64,000 bases of DNA from Mycobacterium hubeiense (GCF_002838065.1 NZ_PIZU01000003.1:186001-250000), one strand, 5' to 3'; positions 24,568-35,308 are shown, numbered from the stretch's first letter. The notes: generated by a model not told the origin, from the letters alone. Numbers and translations: made by a program.

Positions 24568-25679
24568 GATGAGACCGCTTCCTTGACACCCGTCCGCGCC
24601 GCGGTGCGCGATGCGATTTTGCGTGCAACAAACTCCGCGTCGCGGCCGACGCCCGGGAAAATCATCGAGCTGAACGCGTACTGGAAACTCAAACCGCAGA
24701 AGAACAACCCGGGCGCCTCGTTGCACACCCCGCGGTACTCGCGCGGCCACCCGTCGGCACCGAAGACCGGTACCTCGATCCAGTCGAAGACCTGTTTGAA
24801 CCCTGTGCACCAGATGACATTTCGAACGTCAAGCGCGGTGCCGTCGGCAAGCACCGGCTGGCCACCGGTCACCCCGGAAACCTGGGAGGTGTTGCGCCGC
24901 ACGCCACGGGCCGCAAGATCCTGGCGTTTGACCCGTAGCATCGGTCCGCCGTGGAAACGGATGTGCGGCATCGCCTTTCGGCCGATCGGCGTCCGTCTGG
25001 TGACGATGTGGCGCCACGCGAATATCAAGACGGGCAATACGATGCGGATCCGTCGCGAGTCCCATCGCACCGGGATCTGACCGCAGTCGCGCCCACAGAG
25101 AATGGTCTGGTGTGTCAGCGCGGTCTCGTAGGCGATGTCGGTGCCCGAATGAGAAGCGCCCACTACCAGCACCGCGCCCGGCTGTAGTTGCTCAGGGCGT
25201 CGATACTCGCTCGAATGTAGTTGCCGGATAACGGGATCCAGCTCGGTGGCGAAGTCGGGAACTTTGGGCGTGCGGCCGAAAGTGCCGGTTGCCACGACGA
25301 CGTTGTCGCAGGTGATGACGTCGTCGCCGATGAACGCCGCGTAGCCGCCGGCCGGCCGCGGCGTCAACCGGTCGACGCGGGTGCTCATGCGAACCGGCAG
25401 ATTCCAACGAAGCGCGTACCGCTCTAAGAACTCGGCCACATCGTCGCGGCCGGGGTAGCTCCACCGATCCTGCGCCGGGAACGCCATGCCCGGCAGCCCG
25501 TCGTATTTTGCCGGCGAGTAGAGGCGCAGCGAGTCGTAGTGCCGGCGCCAGTTGTCGCCGATCCGCTCGTTCCCGTCCACGATCAGGACCGGCCGGTCGA
25601 ACCGCTGCAGGTGGTATCCGGTGGAAAGGCCGGCCTGCCCGGCTCCGATGATCAGCGTCTCGATGTGCTGTGCTGTCAT
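24534..25679 (-). CDS. Flavin-containing monooxygenase-type FAD/NAD(P)H oxidoreductase
   Basis: A 381-residue flavoprotein. The FAD Rossmann motif GAGQAGLSTGYHL is near residue 12, and the family's YDSLRLYSPAKYDGLPGM follows near residue 48. The NADPH site is VLVVGASHSGTDIAYE near residue 168. A late motif NVIWCTGFKQVFDWI and SFQYAFSSMIFPGVGRDAEF complete the fold. Such enzymes oxygenate nitrogen, sulfur or carbonyl substrates, and trimethylamine- or Baeyer-Villiger-like activities are possible. The exact reaction is unknown. The gene overlaps the small membrane-protein gene downstream. Confidence 0.85.
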   Translation of the reverse strand: MTAQHIETLIIGAGQAGLSTGYHLQRFDRPVLIVDGNERIGDNWRRHYDSLRLYSPAKYDGLPGMAFPAQDRWSYPGRDDVAEFLERYALRWNLPVRMSTRVDRLTPRPAGGYAAFIGDDVITCDNVVVATGTFGRTPKVPDFATELDPVIRQLHSSEYRRPEQLQPGAVLVVGASHSGTDIAYETALTHQTILCGRDCGQIPVRWDSRRIRIVLPVLIFAWRHIVTRRTPIGRKAMPHIRFHGGPMLRVKRQDLAARGVRRNTSQVSGVTGGQPVLADGTALDVRNVIWCTGFKQVFDWIEVPVFGADGWPREYRGVCNEAPGLFFCGLSFQYAFSSMIFPGVGRDAEFVARKIASRTAARTGVKEAVSSWTPTRSGRRP

Positions 25680-25688
25680 GCCGCAAGG

Positions 25689-25982
25689 CTAGGAAGCTGG
25701 GGCCATCAGCCGCGTCGGGCGGATTACCCATTTTCGATGGTGTGGCATGGGTGAATTGCCGCAGCCACGTGCCCGCCGCTCTTTGGCCGCCGGATTGCGT
25801 CCTTGTTCGAGGCGTTCGGCGATCCAGACCTTGATGATTGATTGGCGTCTGACCCCCAGGCGTTTCGCCTCGAGGTCCAAGGATTCGGTCATCCACGAGG
25901 GAAAGTCGACGTTGACCCGACGCTGATCGAGGCCGGGGCGTCGTACGCCGGCAAGGTCGAGCGGCTCTGAACGCCCTGAAAG
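25689..25982 (-). pseudogene. CopG/BrnA-type antitoxin remnant without start or toxin
   Basis: The minus-strand frame following the rlmB stop encodes RRVNVDFPSWMTESLDLEAK, then RLGVRRQSIIKVWIAERLE. This is the ribbon-helix-helix signature of BrnA/CopG-like antitoxins. No ATG, GTG or TTG precedes the conserved part in frame, and the C-terminal 35 residues look like read-through of noncoding sequence. No partner toxin lies on either side. It is most likely a decayed toxin-antitoxin locus. This roughly 300-base gap between the monooxygenase and rlmB holds nothing else I recognise. Confidence 0.6.
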
Positions 25983-26927
25983 CTAACCCCGGCGCTGGCG
26001 GGCGATTTCGGCCAGCACCACACCGGCGGCCACCGATGCATTGAGTGACTCCATCGGCCCGGCCATCGGAATCGACACGATCGCGTCGCAGTTCTCTCGC
26101 ACCAGCCGCGAGAGCCCCTTGCCCTCCGAGCCGACGACAACCACCAGCGGGCCGGTCCCGTCCAGCTCGTCCAATGTGGTGTCCCCGTCGGCGTCCAGCC
26201 CGACGATCTGCAGACCGGCGTCAGCCCAATTCTTCAGTGCGCGATTGAGATTCGTTGCCCGTGCCACCGGCACCCGGGCCGCCGCGCCCGCGCTGGTGCG
26301 CCACGCCACCGCGGTCACCGATGCGGAGCGTCGCTGCGGGATCAGCACTCCGTGACCGGCGAACGCCGCCACCGAACGCACGATCGCGCCGAGGTTGCGG
26401 GGGTCGGAGATGTTGTCCAGCGCCACCAGCAGCGCCGGCTCCGCGGCCTCGTTGGCGGCCGCCAGCAGATCGTCGGGGTGGGCGTAGCGGTACGGCGGCA
26501 CCTGCAGCGCGATGCCCTGATGCAACCCGTGGGCGCTCATCCGGTCCAGGTCGTGACGGGCCACCTCGAGAATCGAGATGCCGGAATCGGCTGCGATCCT
26601 TACGGATTCGGTCAGGCGCTCGTCCGCCTCGGTGCCCAGTGCGACATACAACGCCGTCGCGGGCACCCCTGCGCGCAGGCATTCCAGCACCGGGTTGCGG
26701 CCGAGCACGATTTCGGTGTCGTCGGTCTTCTTGGCGGCCCGGCCCTTGGCGGCCTTGGCGGCTTTGGCCGCGCGCTTGGCGGCGGGATGGCCCGGCCGCA
26801 TGTGCGCGGGCGGTGTGGCGCCTCGGCCCTCCAGCCCGCGCCGACGCACGCCGCCGGAGCCGACCGTCGGCCCCTTCTTCGTCCCCGGTTTGCGCACCGC
26901 GCCGCGGCGTCGCGAATTGCCGGCCAC
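25983..26927 (-). CDS. rlmB: 23S rRNA (guanosine-2'-O-)-methyltransferase, TrmH/RlmB family
   Basis: A 314-residue SPOUT methyltransferase that would modify a guanosine ribose in 23S rRNA using SAM. A basic, low-complexity N-terminal extension of about 75 residues ([27 protein letters not shown]) precedes the substrate-binding domain ([12 protein letters not shown]). The knot domain has [21 protein letters not shown] near residue 172, [16 protein letters not shown] near 270, and the SAM-loop [16 protein letters not shown] near 288. It starts with GTG immediately next to the cysS stop, in the same order as M. tuberculosis Rv3579c-Rv3580c. Confidence 0.9.
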   Translation of the reverse strand: MAGNSRRRGAVRKPGTKKGPTVGSGGVRRRGLEGRGATPPAHMRPGHPAAKRAAKAAKAAKGRAAKKTDDTEIVLGRNPVLECLRAGVPATALYVALGTEADERLTESVRIAADSGISILEVARHDLDRMSAHGLHQGIALQVPPYRYAHPDDLLAAANEAAEPALLVALDNISDPRNLGAIVRSVAAFAGHGVLIPQRRSASVTAVAWRTSAGAAARVPVARATNLNRALKNWADAGLQIVGLDADGDTTLDELDGTGPLVVVVGSEGKGLSRLVRENCDAIVSIPMAGPMESLNASVAAGVVLAEIARQRRG

Positions 26928-28331
26928 CTACTTGCCTGACCCGTCGATCAGCGACCATTGCGGTCCGTCTGCGGTGTCGGTGACCTCGATGCCCGCTTCC
27001 TTGAGCCGGTCGCGGATCTGGTCGGCGGTCGCCCAATCGCGCCGGGCCCGGGCCTCGGCACGGCTTTCCAGCGCCCACTGCACCAGCACGTCGACGGCCG
27101 CCAGCGCCGCCGAGGTCTCGTCGCGCGACTCCCACCGCTCGTCGAGCGGATCGCAGCCGAGGATGCCCGTCATTGCGCGGATCGCCCGCGCCTGCGCCAT
27201 CGCCGCCTCGTGGTCGCCGGAGTCGAGCGCCCGGTTGCCCTCCGCGCGCGCGGCGTGCACCTCGGCGAGTGCGATCGGCACCGATAGGTCGTCGTCCATC
27301 GCGGCGGCGAACCGCGGCGTCCACTCGCCCGGCACCACCGCGCCCACTCGGTTACGCACCCGGTGCAAGAACTCCTCGATGCCGCAATAGGCCTTGACGG
27401 CATCCTGCAGCGCCGTCTCGGAGAACTCCAGCATCGACCGGTAGTGCGCGCTACCCAGGTAGTAGCGCAGCTCGGCGGGTCGAACCCGTTGCAGCACAGC
27501 GGGAATGGCGAGCACGTTGCCCAGCGACTTGCTCATCTTCTCGCCGCCCATGGTCACCCAGCCGTTGTGCAGCCAGTACCGGGCGAACGGATCACCTGCC
27601 GCGACGGCCTGCGCGATCTCGTTCTCGTGGTGCGGGAACACCAGATCCATTCCGCCGGCGTGGATGTCGAACTCCGGGCCGAGGTAGGTCTCGCACATCG
27701 CGACGCATTCGGTGTGCCAGCCGGGGCGGCCCCGCCCCCACGGCGTCGGCCAGGACGGTTCGCCGGGTTTGGCGCCCTTCCACAGCGTGAAATCGCGTTG
27801 ATCGCGTTTGCCTTTCGCGACGCCCTCACCCTGATGGACGTCGTCGATCCGGTGGCCCGAGAGCTTGCCGTACTCAGGCAGGCTCAACACGTCGAAGTAC
27901 ACGTCGCCGTTACCGGTATACGCGTGGCCGCGCTCCAGCAGCCGTTCGATGAGCTCCACCATCTGCGTGATGTGCCCGGTCGCCCGTGGCTCGGCCGACG
28001 GCGGCAGCACACCCAGCGCGTCGTAGGCGGCGGTGAACGCCCGCTCGTAGGTGGCGGCCCACTCCCACCACGGCCGGCCCGCGTCGGCGGCCTTGTTGAG
28101 GATCTTGTCGTCGATGTCGGTGACGTTGCGGATGAAGGCGACGTCGTAGCCCTTGGCCATCAGCCACCGCCGCAGCACGTCGAACGCCACGCCGCTGCGG
28201 ACGTGGCCGATGTGCGGCAAGCCCTGCACGGTGGCGCCGCAGAGATAGATGGACACATGACCGTCGCGCAGCGGCACGAAGTCACGCACGGCGCCCGCCA
28301 TGGTGTCGTAAAGCCGCATGCTATCGGTCAC
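26928..28331 (-). CDS. cysS: Cysteinyl-tRNA synthetase
   Basis: A 467-residue class I synthetase that charges tRNA-Cys. Signatures are the zinc-site cysteine and HIGH region ([19 protein letters not shown] near residue 30), [22 protein letters not shown] (zinc ligands) and KMSKSLGN near residue 270. A DALR-type anticodon-binding C-terminus closes it. The GTG at 28331 gives the standard length; an ATG four codons later is possible. It lies downstream of carD-ispF on the same strand, as in other mycobacteria. Confidence 0.95.
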   Translation of the reverse strand: MTDSMRLYDTMAGAVRDFVPLRDGHVSIYLCGATVQGLPHIGHVRSGVAFDVLRRWLMAKGYDVAFIRNVTDIDDKILNKAADAGRPWWEWAATYERAFTAAYDALGVLPPSAEPRATGHITQMVELIERLLERGHAYTGNGDVYFDVLSLPEYGKLSGHRIDDVHQGEGVAKGKRDQRDFTLWKGAKPGEPSWPTPWGRGRPGWHTECVAMCETYLGPEFDIHAGGMDLVFPHHENEIAQAVAAGDPFARYWLHNGWVTMGGEKMSKSLGNVLAIPAVLQRVRPAELRYYLGSAHYRSMLEFSETALQDAVKAYCGIEEFLHRVRNRVGAVVPGEWTPRFAAAMDDDLSVPIALAEVHAARAEGNRALDSGDHEAAMAQARAIRAMTGILGCDPLDERWESRDETSAALAAVDVLVQWALESRAEARARRDWATADQIRDRLKEAGIEVTDTADGPQWSLIDGSGK

Positions 28332-28353
28332 GACGCGCCAGCTTACCGGCCTA

Positions 28354-28826
28354 TTAAGCGTTAACCACCAACGCGGTCGCGATGGCGGCCAAACCCTCGC
28401 CGCGCCCGGTCAGCCCCAGCCCGTCGGTGGTGGTGGCCGACACCGACACCGGCGCGTCGAGCAGTTCGGAAAGCACCCGCTGGGCCTCGGCGCGGCGCGG
28501 GCCGATCTTGGGCCGGTTGCCGATCACCTGCACCGCCGCGTTGCCGACGTGATAGCCCTCGGCGCGCAGCAGGCTGTGCACATGGCGAAGCATGTCGGCA
28601 CCGCTGACGCCGCGCCACTCGGGTTTGTCGGTGCCGAACACGTCGCCGATATCGCCGAGGCCCGCAGCGCTCAGCAACGCGTCGCAGAGCGCATGAGCCG
28701 CGACGTCACCGTCGGAATGGCCAGCGCAGCCGTCGGCGTCGGCAAACAACAGGCACAGCAGCCAGCACGGCCGGCCGGCCTGGATGGGATGGACGTCGGT
28801 ACCGAGCCCGACGCGTGGCAGCGCCA

Positions 28827-28827
<1 letters not shown>
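28354..28827 (-). CDS. ispF: 2-C-methyl-D-erythritol 2,4-cyclodiphosphate synthase
   Basis: A 157-residue complete IspF, the MEP-pathway enzyme that cyclises CDP-methylerythritol 2-phosphate. Metal ligands are in GLGTDVHPI (D and H near residues 10-12) and [17 protein letters not shown] near residue 42. Further motifs are [14 protein letters not shown] and [18 protein letters not shown] at the end. The GTG start shares one base with the carD stop (TAGTG). In M. tuberculosis and M. smegmatis, ispD lies between carD and ispF; here it is absent and the two flanking genes touch directly. Confidence 0.93.
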
Positions 28828-29599
<772 letters not shown>

Positions 29600-30196
29600 G
29601 TGAACCGCTTCGGACTGCGCAGGTCTGCCGTCACCTCGTCGCTCGCCGCGTGCGGGCTCGCAGCCGCCGTCGCGCTCACCGGCTGCGGCGCCGGGCAGGT
29701 GTCCCAAACCGCCACCCAGGAGCCGGCGGTCAACGGCACCCGCGCGACCGCGGGCAAGATCTCGATCCAGAACATCCACCTGCGCGGCAGCCAGACCGCC
29801 GACTACATCGAGCCGGGCACCGACGTCGAGTTGCTGTTCGTGGCGTCCAACGACTCCCCCGATGTCGACGACAAGCTGGTGTCCATCACCTCCGACGTCG
29901 GCACGGTGTCATTGACCGGCGACACCACCGTGCCGGCGGGCGGCGTGCTCGTCGTCGGCGCCCCCGACGGTCAGACCCAGCCGCTGGAAAGCGTCGAGGC
30001 GGCCGAAGCGGCCGAGGCGCAGGTGACGCTGACGAAGCCGATCACCAACGGGCTGACCTACGAATTCACGTTCAACTTCGAGAAGGCCGGCGAGACGACG
30101 GTCGGGGTACCTATCTCGGCGGGCGAAACTCCGCGCCGCGACGGTGAGTACGGCGGATCCGGCGAATCCGGCGGCGACACAGGCGGCCATCACTGA
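29600..30196 (+). CDS. lpqE: Lipoprotein LpqE
   Basis: A 198-residue exported lipoprotein. The basic start (VNRFGLRRS) precedes a hydrophobic stretch ending at the lipobox ALTGC near residue 28. The mature domain has the pattern seen in copper-chaperone-like (DUF461/PCu(A)C-related) proteins: [38 protein letters not shown] and a C-terminal [19 protein letters not shown] Gly/Ser/His-rich tail ends the protein. It sits between carD and radA as Rv3584 does. The biochemical role is not established, and metal handling is only a suggestion. Confidence 0.88.
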   Translation: MNRFGLRRSAVTSSLAACGLAAAVALTGCGAGQVSQTATQEPAVNGTRATAGKISIQNIHLRGSQTADYIEPGTDVELLFVASNDSPDVDDKLVSITSDVGTVSLTGDTTVPAGGVLVVGAPDGQTQPLESVEAAEAAEAQVTLTKPITNGLTYEFTFNFEKAGETTVGVPISAGETPRRDGEYGGSGESGGDTGGHH

Positions 30197-30229
30197 GTTT
30201 CTGTCGGTGGCGGCGGATACCGTCACTTC

Positions 30230-31657
30230 GTGACTCGAGGTGGCGCCCGGCCCAATTCCAAGGCGCGTTCGCAATACCGCTGCTCGGAATGCCACCACGT
30301 CACCCCTAAATGGGTCGGCCGCTGCCCCGACTGCGGCACCTGGGGCACGGTCGACGAAGTCGCGGTGCTGAGCACCGTCAACGGCGCATCGGCGCGGCGG
30401 GCGGTGGCGCCGACGTCTCCGGCGGTTCCGATCAGTTCGATCGATCCCGGATCCACCCGTCACTTCCACACCGGCGTGAGCGAACTCGACCGGGTGCTCG
30501 GCGGCGGGTTGGTCCCCGGTTCGGTGACGCTGCTGGCCGGCGATCCCGGCGTCGGCAAATCGACGCTGCTGCTCGAGGTTGCGCACCGCTGGGCCGCGGC
30601 GGGGCGGCGCGCGCTGTATCTGTCGGGTGAGGAATCGGCCGGGCAGATCAGGCTGCGGGCCGAACGCACCGGCTGCACACACGACGAGGTGTATCTGGCC
30701 GCGGAGTCGGATCTTCAAGTGGCACTTGGACATATCGACGAAGTGCGGCCCAGCCTGGTGGTCGTCGACTCCGTGCAAACCATGTCCACGACGGAGACTG
30801 ACGGCGTCACCGGCGGGGTCACTCAGGTGCGGGCGGTTACCACGGCGCTCACGATGGCGGCGAAAACCTCCGGCGTCGCAATGATTCTCGTCGGCCACGT
30901 CACCAAGGACGGCGCCATCGCGGGCCCGCGCTCACTGGAGCATCTGGTCGACGTGGTGTTGCACTTCGAAGGCGACCGGACGTCGGCGCTGCGGATGGTC
31001 CGTGGCGTGAAGAACCGCTTCGGCGCCGCAGACGAAGTGGGTTGTTTTCTGTTGCACGACAACGGAATCGAATGTGTCGCCGACCCGTCGGGGTTGTTCC
31101 TCGATCAGCGGCCCAAACCGGTGTCGGGCACTGCGGTCACCGTGACGCTCGACGGCAAGCGGCCGCTGATCGGCGAGGTGCAGGCGCTGATCGGGGTGCC
31201 GGTGTCGACGCCGCGGCGCGCGGTCAGCGGCATCGATTCCGCGCGTGCCGCGATGATCGCCGCGGTGCTGGAGAAGCGCGCGAAGCTACGGGTCGCCCCG
31301 TGCGACATCTATCTGTCGACGGTGGGCGGCATGCGGCTCACCGATCCGTCGTCGGATCTGGCGGTCGCCCTGGCGATCGCGTCGGCGTACGCCGATTTGC
31401 CGCTGCCCACCACGGCGGTGGCGATCGGCGAGGTCGGTCTCGCGGGCGATCTGAGGCGGGTCAGCGGGATGGATCGCAGGCTGGCCGAGGCGGCCAGGCT
31501 GGGTTTCACCTGCGCAGTTGTGCCGCCCGGCGTGAAATCGGTGCCGGCCGGGTTGCGGGCCGTCACCGCGGACAACATCGTTGCGGCGTTGCGGGTACTC
31601 AAGGACATCAGCAAAGATTGCGCAAGGAGCGGCTCCGAGGAGGCGGGATGGCCGTAA
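30230..31657 (+). CDS. radA: DNA repair protein RadA
   Basis: A 475-residue RecA-like ATPase that promotes branch migration in recombinational repair. The N-terminal zinc finger has two C-x2-C pairs (CSECHHV and CPDCGTW near residues 18-35). Walker A is [11 protein letters not shown] near residue 104, Walker [11 protein letters not shown], and the RadA-specific KNRFG motif is in [13 protein letters not shown] Lon-like C-terminal domain follows ([20 protein letters not shown]). GTG starts the gene. It overlaps disA by 10 bp, the conserved actinobacterial arrangement in which RadA modulates DisA. Confidence 0.95.
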   Translation: MTRGGARPNSKARSQYRCSECHHVTPKWVGRCPDCGTWGTVDEVAVLSTVNGASARRAVAPTSPAVPISSIDPGSTRHFHTGVSELDRVLGGGLVPGSVTLLAGDPGVGKSTLLLEVAHRWAAAGRRALYLSGEESAGQIRLRAERTGCTHDEVYLAAESDLQVALGHIDEVRPSLVVVDSVQTMSTTETDGVTGGVTQVRAVTTALTMAAKTSGVAMILVGHVTKDGAIAGPRSLEHLVDVVLHFEGDRTSALRMVRGVKNRFGAADEVGCFLLHDNGIECVADPSGLFLDQRPKPVSGTAVTVTLDGKRPLIGEVQALIGVPVSTPRRAVSGIDSARAAMIAAVLEKRAKLRVAPCDIYLSTVGGMRLTDPSSDLAVALAIASAYADLPLPTTAVAIGEVGLAGDLRRVSGMDRRLAEAARLGFTCAVVPPGVKSVPAGLRAVTADNIVAALRVLKDISKDCARSGSEEAGWP

Positions 31658-32766
31658 AGGGGACCCGCAGGTCCGGGCGCAACGTGGTGCACCTTGCCCG
31701 CCCGACGCTGCGTGAGACTCTCGGACGCCTGGCCCCCGGCACCCCGCTGCGCGACGGGCTGGAGCGCATCTTGCGCGGCCGTACCGGCGCGTTGATCGTG
31801 CTGGGCTACGACGACAGTGTCGAGGCGATCTGCGACGGCGGCTTCTCGCTCGACGTGCGGTACGCGCCGACGCGGCTGCGCGAGCTGGCGAAGATGGACG
31901 GCGCACTGGTGCTGTCCAGCGACGGCAGCAGAATCCTGCGGGCCAACGTGCAGCTGGTGCCCGATCCGTCGATTCCCACCGACGAATCCGGCACCCGCCA
32001 CCGCTCCGCCGAGCGCACCGCCATCCAGACCGGCTACCCGGTGATCTCAGTGAGCCACTCGATGAACATCGTCACCGTGTACGTCGCCGGCGAGCGGCAC
32101 GTGGTGCCCGATTCGTCGACCATCCTGTCGCGGGCGAACCAGACCATCGCCACGCTGGAGCGCTATAAGAGCCGCCTCGACGAGGTCAGCCGGCAGCTGT
32201 CGGCCGCCGAGATCGAGGACTTCGTGACGCTGCGCGACGTGATGACGGTGGTGCAGCGGCTGGAGATGGTGCGCAGGATCAGCCTGGAGATCGACGCCGA
32301 CGTGGTGGAGCTGGGCACCGACGGGCGCCAGCTCAAACTGCAGCTCGAGGAGCTCGTCGGCGACAACGACACCGCGCGCGAGCTGATCGTGCGGGACTAC
32401 CACGCCAACCCCGACCCGCCGACCGCCGCGCAGGTCAGCGCGACGCTGGACGAGCTCGACGGGCTGAGCGACAACGAGCTGCTCGACTTCACCACGCTGG
32501 CAAGGGTTTTCGGCTATCCGTCTACTTTGGCGGCGCAAGACTCGGCGATGAGTTCACGCGGCTACCGCGCGATGGCGGGCATCCCGCGGTTGCAGTTCGC
32601 CCACGTCGACCTGCTGGTGCGATCCTTCGGGTCGCTGCAGGGACTGCTGGCGGCCAGCGCGAGCGACCTGCAGTCCGTGGAGGGTATCGGCTCGATGTGG
32701 GCACACCACATCCGGGAAGGTCTGTCGCAATTGGCCGAGTCGACGATCGCGGATCGCCTGGCCTAA
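31648..32766 (+). CDS. disA: Diadenylate cyclase DisA (DNA integrity scanning protein)
   Basis: A 372-residue enzyme that makes cyclic di-AMP from ATP while scanning branched DNA. The DAC domain has the catalytic DGA motif ([13 protein letters not shown] near residue 83) and the RHR motif ([18 protein letters not shown] near residue 115). A helical linker and a C-terminal helix-hairpin-helix module ([19 protein letters not shown]) complete the DisA layout. The ATG at 31648 gives the family N-terminus; the long frame upstream is an artefact inside radA. Confidence 0.95.
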   Translation: MAVKGTRRSGRNVVHLARPTLRETLGRLAPGTPLRDGLERILRGRTGALIVLGYDDSVEAICDGGFSLDVRYAPTRLRELAKMDGALVLSSDGSRILRANVQLVPDPSIPTDESGTRHRSAERTAIQTGYPVISVSHSMNIVTVYVAGERHVVPDSSTILSRANQTIATLERYKSRLDEVSRQLSAAEIEDFVTLRDVMTVVQRLEMVRRISLEIDADVVELGTDGRQLKLQLEELVGDNDTARELIVRDYHANPDPPTAAQVSATLDELDGLSDNELLDFTTLARVFGYPSTLAAQDSAMSSRGYRAMAGIPRLQFAHVDLLVRSFGSLQGLLAASASDLQSVEGIGSMWAHHIREGLSQLAESTIADRLA

Positions 32767-32777
32767 GCGTCCTCTCA

Positions 32778-32812
32778 GCGTCTATGGCGCTCGAACTTTC
32801 CGACGTAGACGC
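32778..32812. terminator. Short inverted repeat between convergent disA and membrane-protein gene
   Basis: GCGTCTA and TAGACGC form a perfect 7-bp stem around a 21-nt loop in the 58-bp convergent gap. There is no U-tract. It may act as a weak two-way terminator and could also be chance. Confidence 0.35.
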
Positions 32813-32824
32813 AGTGTCGGCGCT

Positions 32825-33607
32825 TTAGTTGCCGGCCTCGGCAGGCCCCGGCAGCGGCGCCCCCTCGGTGGGCGGCGGTGTCTGGGCATGCGGTGCCGTC
32901 TCGGCGAGGATGAACGGCACGGGCGCCGACCGCAGATTGCCCAACTGCACGATCAGGTTGTATGTGCCCGGGCCGATCGGCTGACGCGGCAGCGGGCAGC
33001 CCGGCGCCGATCCCATCCCGGTCCAGGTGACCTCCGTAGTCACCTGCTCGCCGGGGTTGAACGTCTTGACCAGCGTCTCGTTGGACGGTGCGCAGTCCAG
33101 GTTGGACCACAGCCGCGTGTTGTCGAGGGAATACACGTAGGCGGCCAGGACCGCGGCGCCGACATCGCGCTGGCAGGCGACGAGCCCGATGTTGGTGACG
33201 ACCATGGTGAACTTCGGCTGGTCGCCGACGACGTACTGCGGCTGGCTGGTGATGCCCTTGACGGCGAGCGTGGAGTCCGGGCAGTCGTCGCCCTCCTGCA
33301 GCACCGGCGGCGGGGTGACGGCCGCGGTAGGAGTGGGCGTCGGCGCGGGAGCCTGCTGGGCCGGCGGCACCACAGGCGTCTTGACTTCGGGGTTTTCTCC
33401 CGGCAGCGGTGTCGGCGCGGCGGCGGGTGTGGCGGCGTTGTCCGCGTTCTTGGTCTCCGCCCCGGATCCGCTGTTGACCAGCATGAGCACTACGGCGGCG
33501 ATGACACCGATGACAACGACGGCGATACCGACCGCCAGCGCCCTACGTCGCCAGTAAATCTGCGCGGGTAGCGGGCCATGCGGTTCCAGATCCAACACGG
33601 CCTTCAC
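32825..33607 (-). CDS. Conserved mycobacterial membrane-anchored protein (Rv3587c-like)
   Basis: A 260-residue protein with a short cytoplasmic N-terminus and one membrane anchor (ALAVGIAVVVIGVIAAVVLML near residue 27). A Pro/Ala/Thr-rich linker (PAAAPTPLPGE, APAPTPTPTAAV) leads to an extracellular beta domain of about 130 residues. That domain contains four cysteines (GDDCPDSTLAVKG, GLVACQRDVG, LDCAPSNETL, APGCPLPRQ), likely two disulfides. The layout is a surface-exposed single-pass protein; its function is unknown. The GTG start at 33607 sits at the usual place. Its order between disA and canB matches M. tuberculosis. Confidence 0.82.
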   Translation of the reverse strand: MKAVLDLEPHGPLPAQIYWRRRALAVGIAVVVIGVIAAVVLMLVNSGSGAETKNADNAATPAAAPTPLPGENPEVKTPVVPPAQQAPAPTPTPTAAVTPPPVLQEGDDCPDSTLAVKGITSQPQYVVGDQPKFTMVVTNIGLVACQRDVGAAVLAAYVYSLDNTRLWSNLDCAPSNETLVKTFNPGEQVTTEVTWTGMGSAPGCPLPRQPIGPGTYNLIVQLGNLRSAPVPFILAETAPHAQTPPPTEGAPLPGPAEAGN

Positions 33608-33658
33608 GGTAAGCCCAGGTCACACCGGCTCGTCCGAGGTGACTCGGCGTGTCGCGAC

Positions 33659-34279
33659 TCAGCCTTCGCCGATATCGCCCAGATGGTCCCGCAACACGAC
33701 CCGGCCGTCGGCCAGATGGTAGGTCGCGCCGACGACCGCGAGCGTGCCTGACGCGATGCCCTGCGCCACCGGCACGGAGCGGGTCCGCAGTTGTGCGACG
33801 GTCTCGTTGACGTGGCGTGCCTCGAACTCGTCGACACGGGTGAGCCCGGAGTTGCGGCCCAACAGGATCGACGGCGTCACCCGTTCCACGATGTCGCGCA
33901 CGTACCCGCTGGGTACCACGTTGTCATCGAGCGCATCGATGGTCGCCTTCACCGCACCGCAGCTGTCGTGGCCCAACACCACGATCAGCGGCACGTCGAG
34001 CACGGTGATGGCGTATTCGATCGAGCCCAGCACCGCCGAGTCGATGACGTGGCCGGCGGTGCGCACCACGAACATGTCGCCCAGGCCCTGATCGAAGATG
34101 ATCTCGGCGGCCACCCGGCTGTCGGCGCAGCCGAACAACACGGCGGTGGGCTTTTGTCCGGAGGCCAGGCGAGCCCGATCCGCGATGCCCTGGCTGGGAT
34201 GCTGCGGCTCGCCCGCGACGAAGCGGTCGTTACCCTCCTTGAGTGACTTCCATGCGGTCACGGGACTGGTGTTCGGCAT
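33659..34279 (-). CDS. canB: Beta-class carbonic anhydrase
   Basis: A 206-residue zinc enzyme interconverting CO2 and bicarbonate in the cytoplasm. The beta-class signatures are FGCADSRVAAE near residue 50 (Zn Cys plus the D/R dyad) and LGHDSCGAVKA near residue 103 (Zn His and Cys). MFVVRTAGHVIDS lies between, and the end is RVVLRDHLGDIGEG. The sequence closely follows mycobacterial CanB. The ATG at 34279 gives the family N-terminus MPNTSP. It is divergent from mutY with the two start codons sharing CATG. Confidence 0.93.
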   Translation of the reverse strand: MPNTSPVTAWKSLKEGNDRFVAGEPQHPSQGIADRARLASGQKPTAVLFGCADSRVAAEIIFDQGLGDMFVVRTAGHVIDSAVLGSIEYAITVLDVPLIVVLGHDSCGAVKATIDALDDNVVPSGYVRDIVERVTPSILLGRNSGLTRVDEFEARHVNETVAQLRTRSVPVAQGIASGTLAVVGATYHLADGRVVLRDHLGDIGEG

Positions 34280-35183
34280 GGCAGACATTGTGCCCGAGAG
34301 ACTCATGAGCATCGAATCGGGCGAACTGCTGCGCTGGTACGACCGCGCGAAGCGAGATCTGCCGTGGCGGCGGCCGGGCGTGACGCCCTGGCAGATCCTG
34401 GTCAGCGAGTTCATGCTGCAGCAGACCCCGGTCGCGCGGGTGGAACCGATCTGGACGGATTGGATCGCGCGGTGGCCCACGCCGTCGGCGACCGCGGCAG
34501 CCAGCGCAGCCGACGTGCTGCGCGCCTGGGGCAAACTGGGCTATCCGCGACGGGCCAAGCGATTGCACGAGTGCGCGGGCGTGATCGCCAGTGAATATGA
34601 CGGCGTGGTGCCGTCGGATGTGGAAACGCTGCTGACGCTGCCGGGAGTCGGGGCCTACACGGCGCGCGCCGTCGCGTGTTTTGCCTACGGGCAACGGGTT
34701 CCGGTCGTCGACACCAACGTGCGCCGCGTGGTGGTGCGGGCTGTGCACGGCATCGCCGATGCGCCCGTGAGCTCGCGCGACCTCGAAGAGGTGGCCGCGA
34801 TGTTGCCGGAAGGTGATGAGGCGCCGCGGTTTTCGGTTGCCCTGATGGAGCTGGGTGCGACGGTGTGTACCGCGCGGTCGCCGAAGTGCGGGGTGTGCCC
34901 GCTCAGTGTGTGCGCGTGGCGCGCCGCGGGTCAGCCCGCGGCCGCCACCGCTCGGCGGGTGCAGCGCTACGCCGGCACGGACCGTCAAGTACGCGGCCGT
35001 CTACTGGATGTGTTGCGCGGCAGCGACTCCCCTGTCACACGAGCCGAGCTGGACGTCGCGTGGTTGTCCGACACCGCACAGCGCGACCGGGCGCTGGGCT
35101 CGCTGCTGGCTGACGGACTGGTGGAGCAGACGGAGGACGGGCGGTTTGCGCTGGCCGGCGAAGGCGACGATGCGGGCCGCTAG
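34278..35183 (+). CDS. mutY: A/G-specific adenine DNA glycosylase MutY
   Basis: A 301-residue base-excision repair enzyme that removes adenine opposite 8-oxoguanine. Motifs in order are RDLPWRRPGVTPWQILVSEF with MLQQTPVARV next (catalytic Glu region), the helix-hairpin-helix LPGVGAYTARAVACFAYG near residue 125 and catalytic-Asp segment VPVVDTNVRRV. A 4Fe-4S cluster follows as C-x6-C-x2-C-x4-C near residues 200-215. Starting at 34278 gives the M. tuberculosis-like length, but this codon overlaps the canB start; an ATG at 34305 would leave a 25-bp gap and keep all catalytic motifs. Confidence 0.92.
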   Translation: MADIVPERLMSIESGELLRWYDRAKRDLPWRRPGVTPWQILVSEFMLQQTPVARVEPIWTDWIARWPTPSATAAASAADVLRAWGKLGYPRRAKRLHECAGVIASEYDGVVPSDVETLLTLPGVGAYTARAVACFAYGQRVPVVDTNVRRVVVRAVHGIADAPVSSRDLEEVAAMLPEGDEAPRFSVALMELGATVCTARSPKCGVCPLSVCAWRAAGQPAAATARRVQRYAGTDRQVRGRLLDVLRGSDSPVTRAELDVAWLSDTAQRDRALGSLLADGLVEQTEDGRFALAGEGDDAGR

Positions 35184-35238
35184 GCCCGAGGAGGAGCCGA
35201 GCATCCAACGGCGAAGGCGACGATGCGGGCCGCTAGGC
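35156..35238 (+). repeat. 30-bp direct repeat duplicating the end of mutY
   Basis: Two perfect 30-bp copies (35156-35185 and 35209-35238), each ending GGGCCGCTAGGC, lie 53 bp apart. The first contains the last mutY codons and its stop, and the second repeats them in the noncoding region. It looks like a local slippage or template-switch duplication. Confidence 0.9.
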
Positions 35239-35246
35239 GACTAGCT

Positions 35247-35308
35247 CGCCGAGACTGCGCACAGATCGTGTTTCGGTCGAAATTCACGCTCTCACCGCAG
35301 TTTCGGCG
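35247..35308. repeat. 62-nt hairpin element with CGCCGAAACTGCG-type arms
   Basis: The left arm CGCCGAGACTGCG pairs with the right arm CGCAGTTTCGGCG over 13 positions with one G-T pair. It spans the 3' end of the GlxA-type regulator and the gap to mutY, so it can serve as a two-way terminator and also supplies the regulator's last codons. Similar arms occur at 11871 and 57128. Confidence 0.7.

Noticed and set aside
31042..31647. Long upstream extension of disA
   Set aside because: It overlaps radA, is rich in Arg/Gly and has no DisA homology; the ATG at 31648 gives the known N-terminus.
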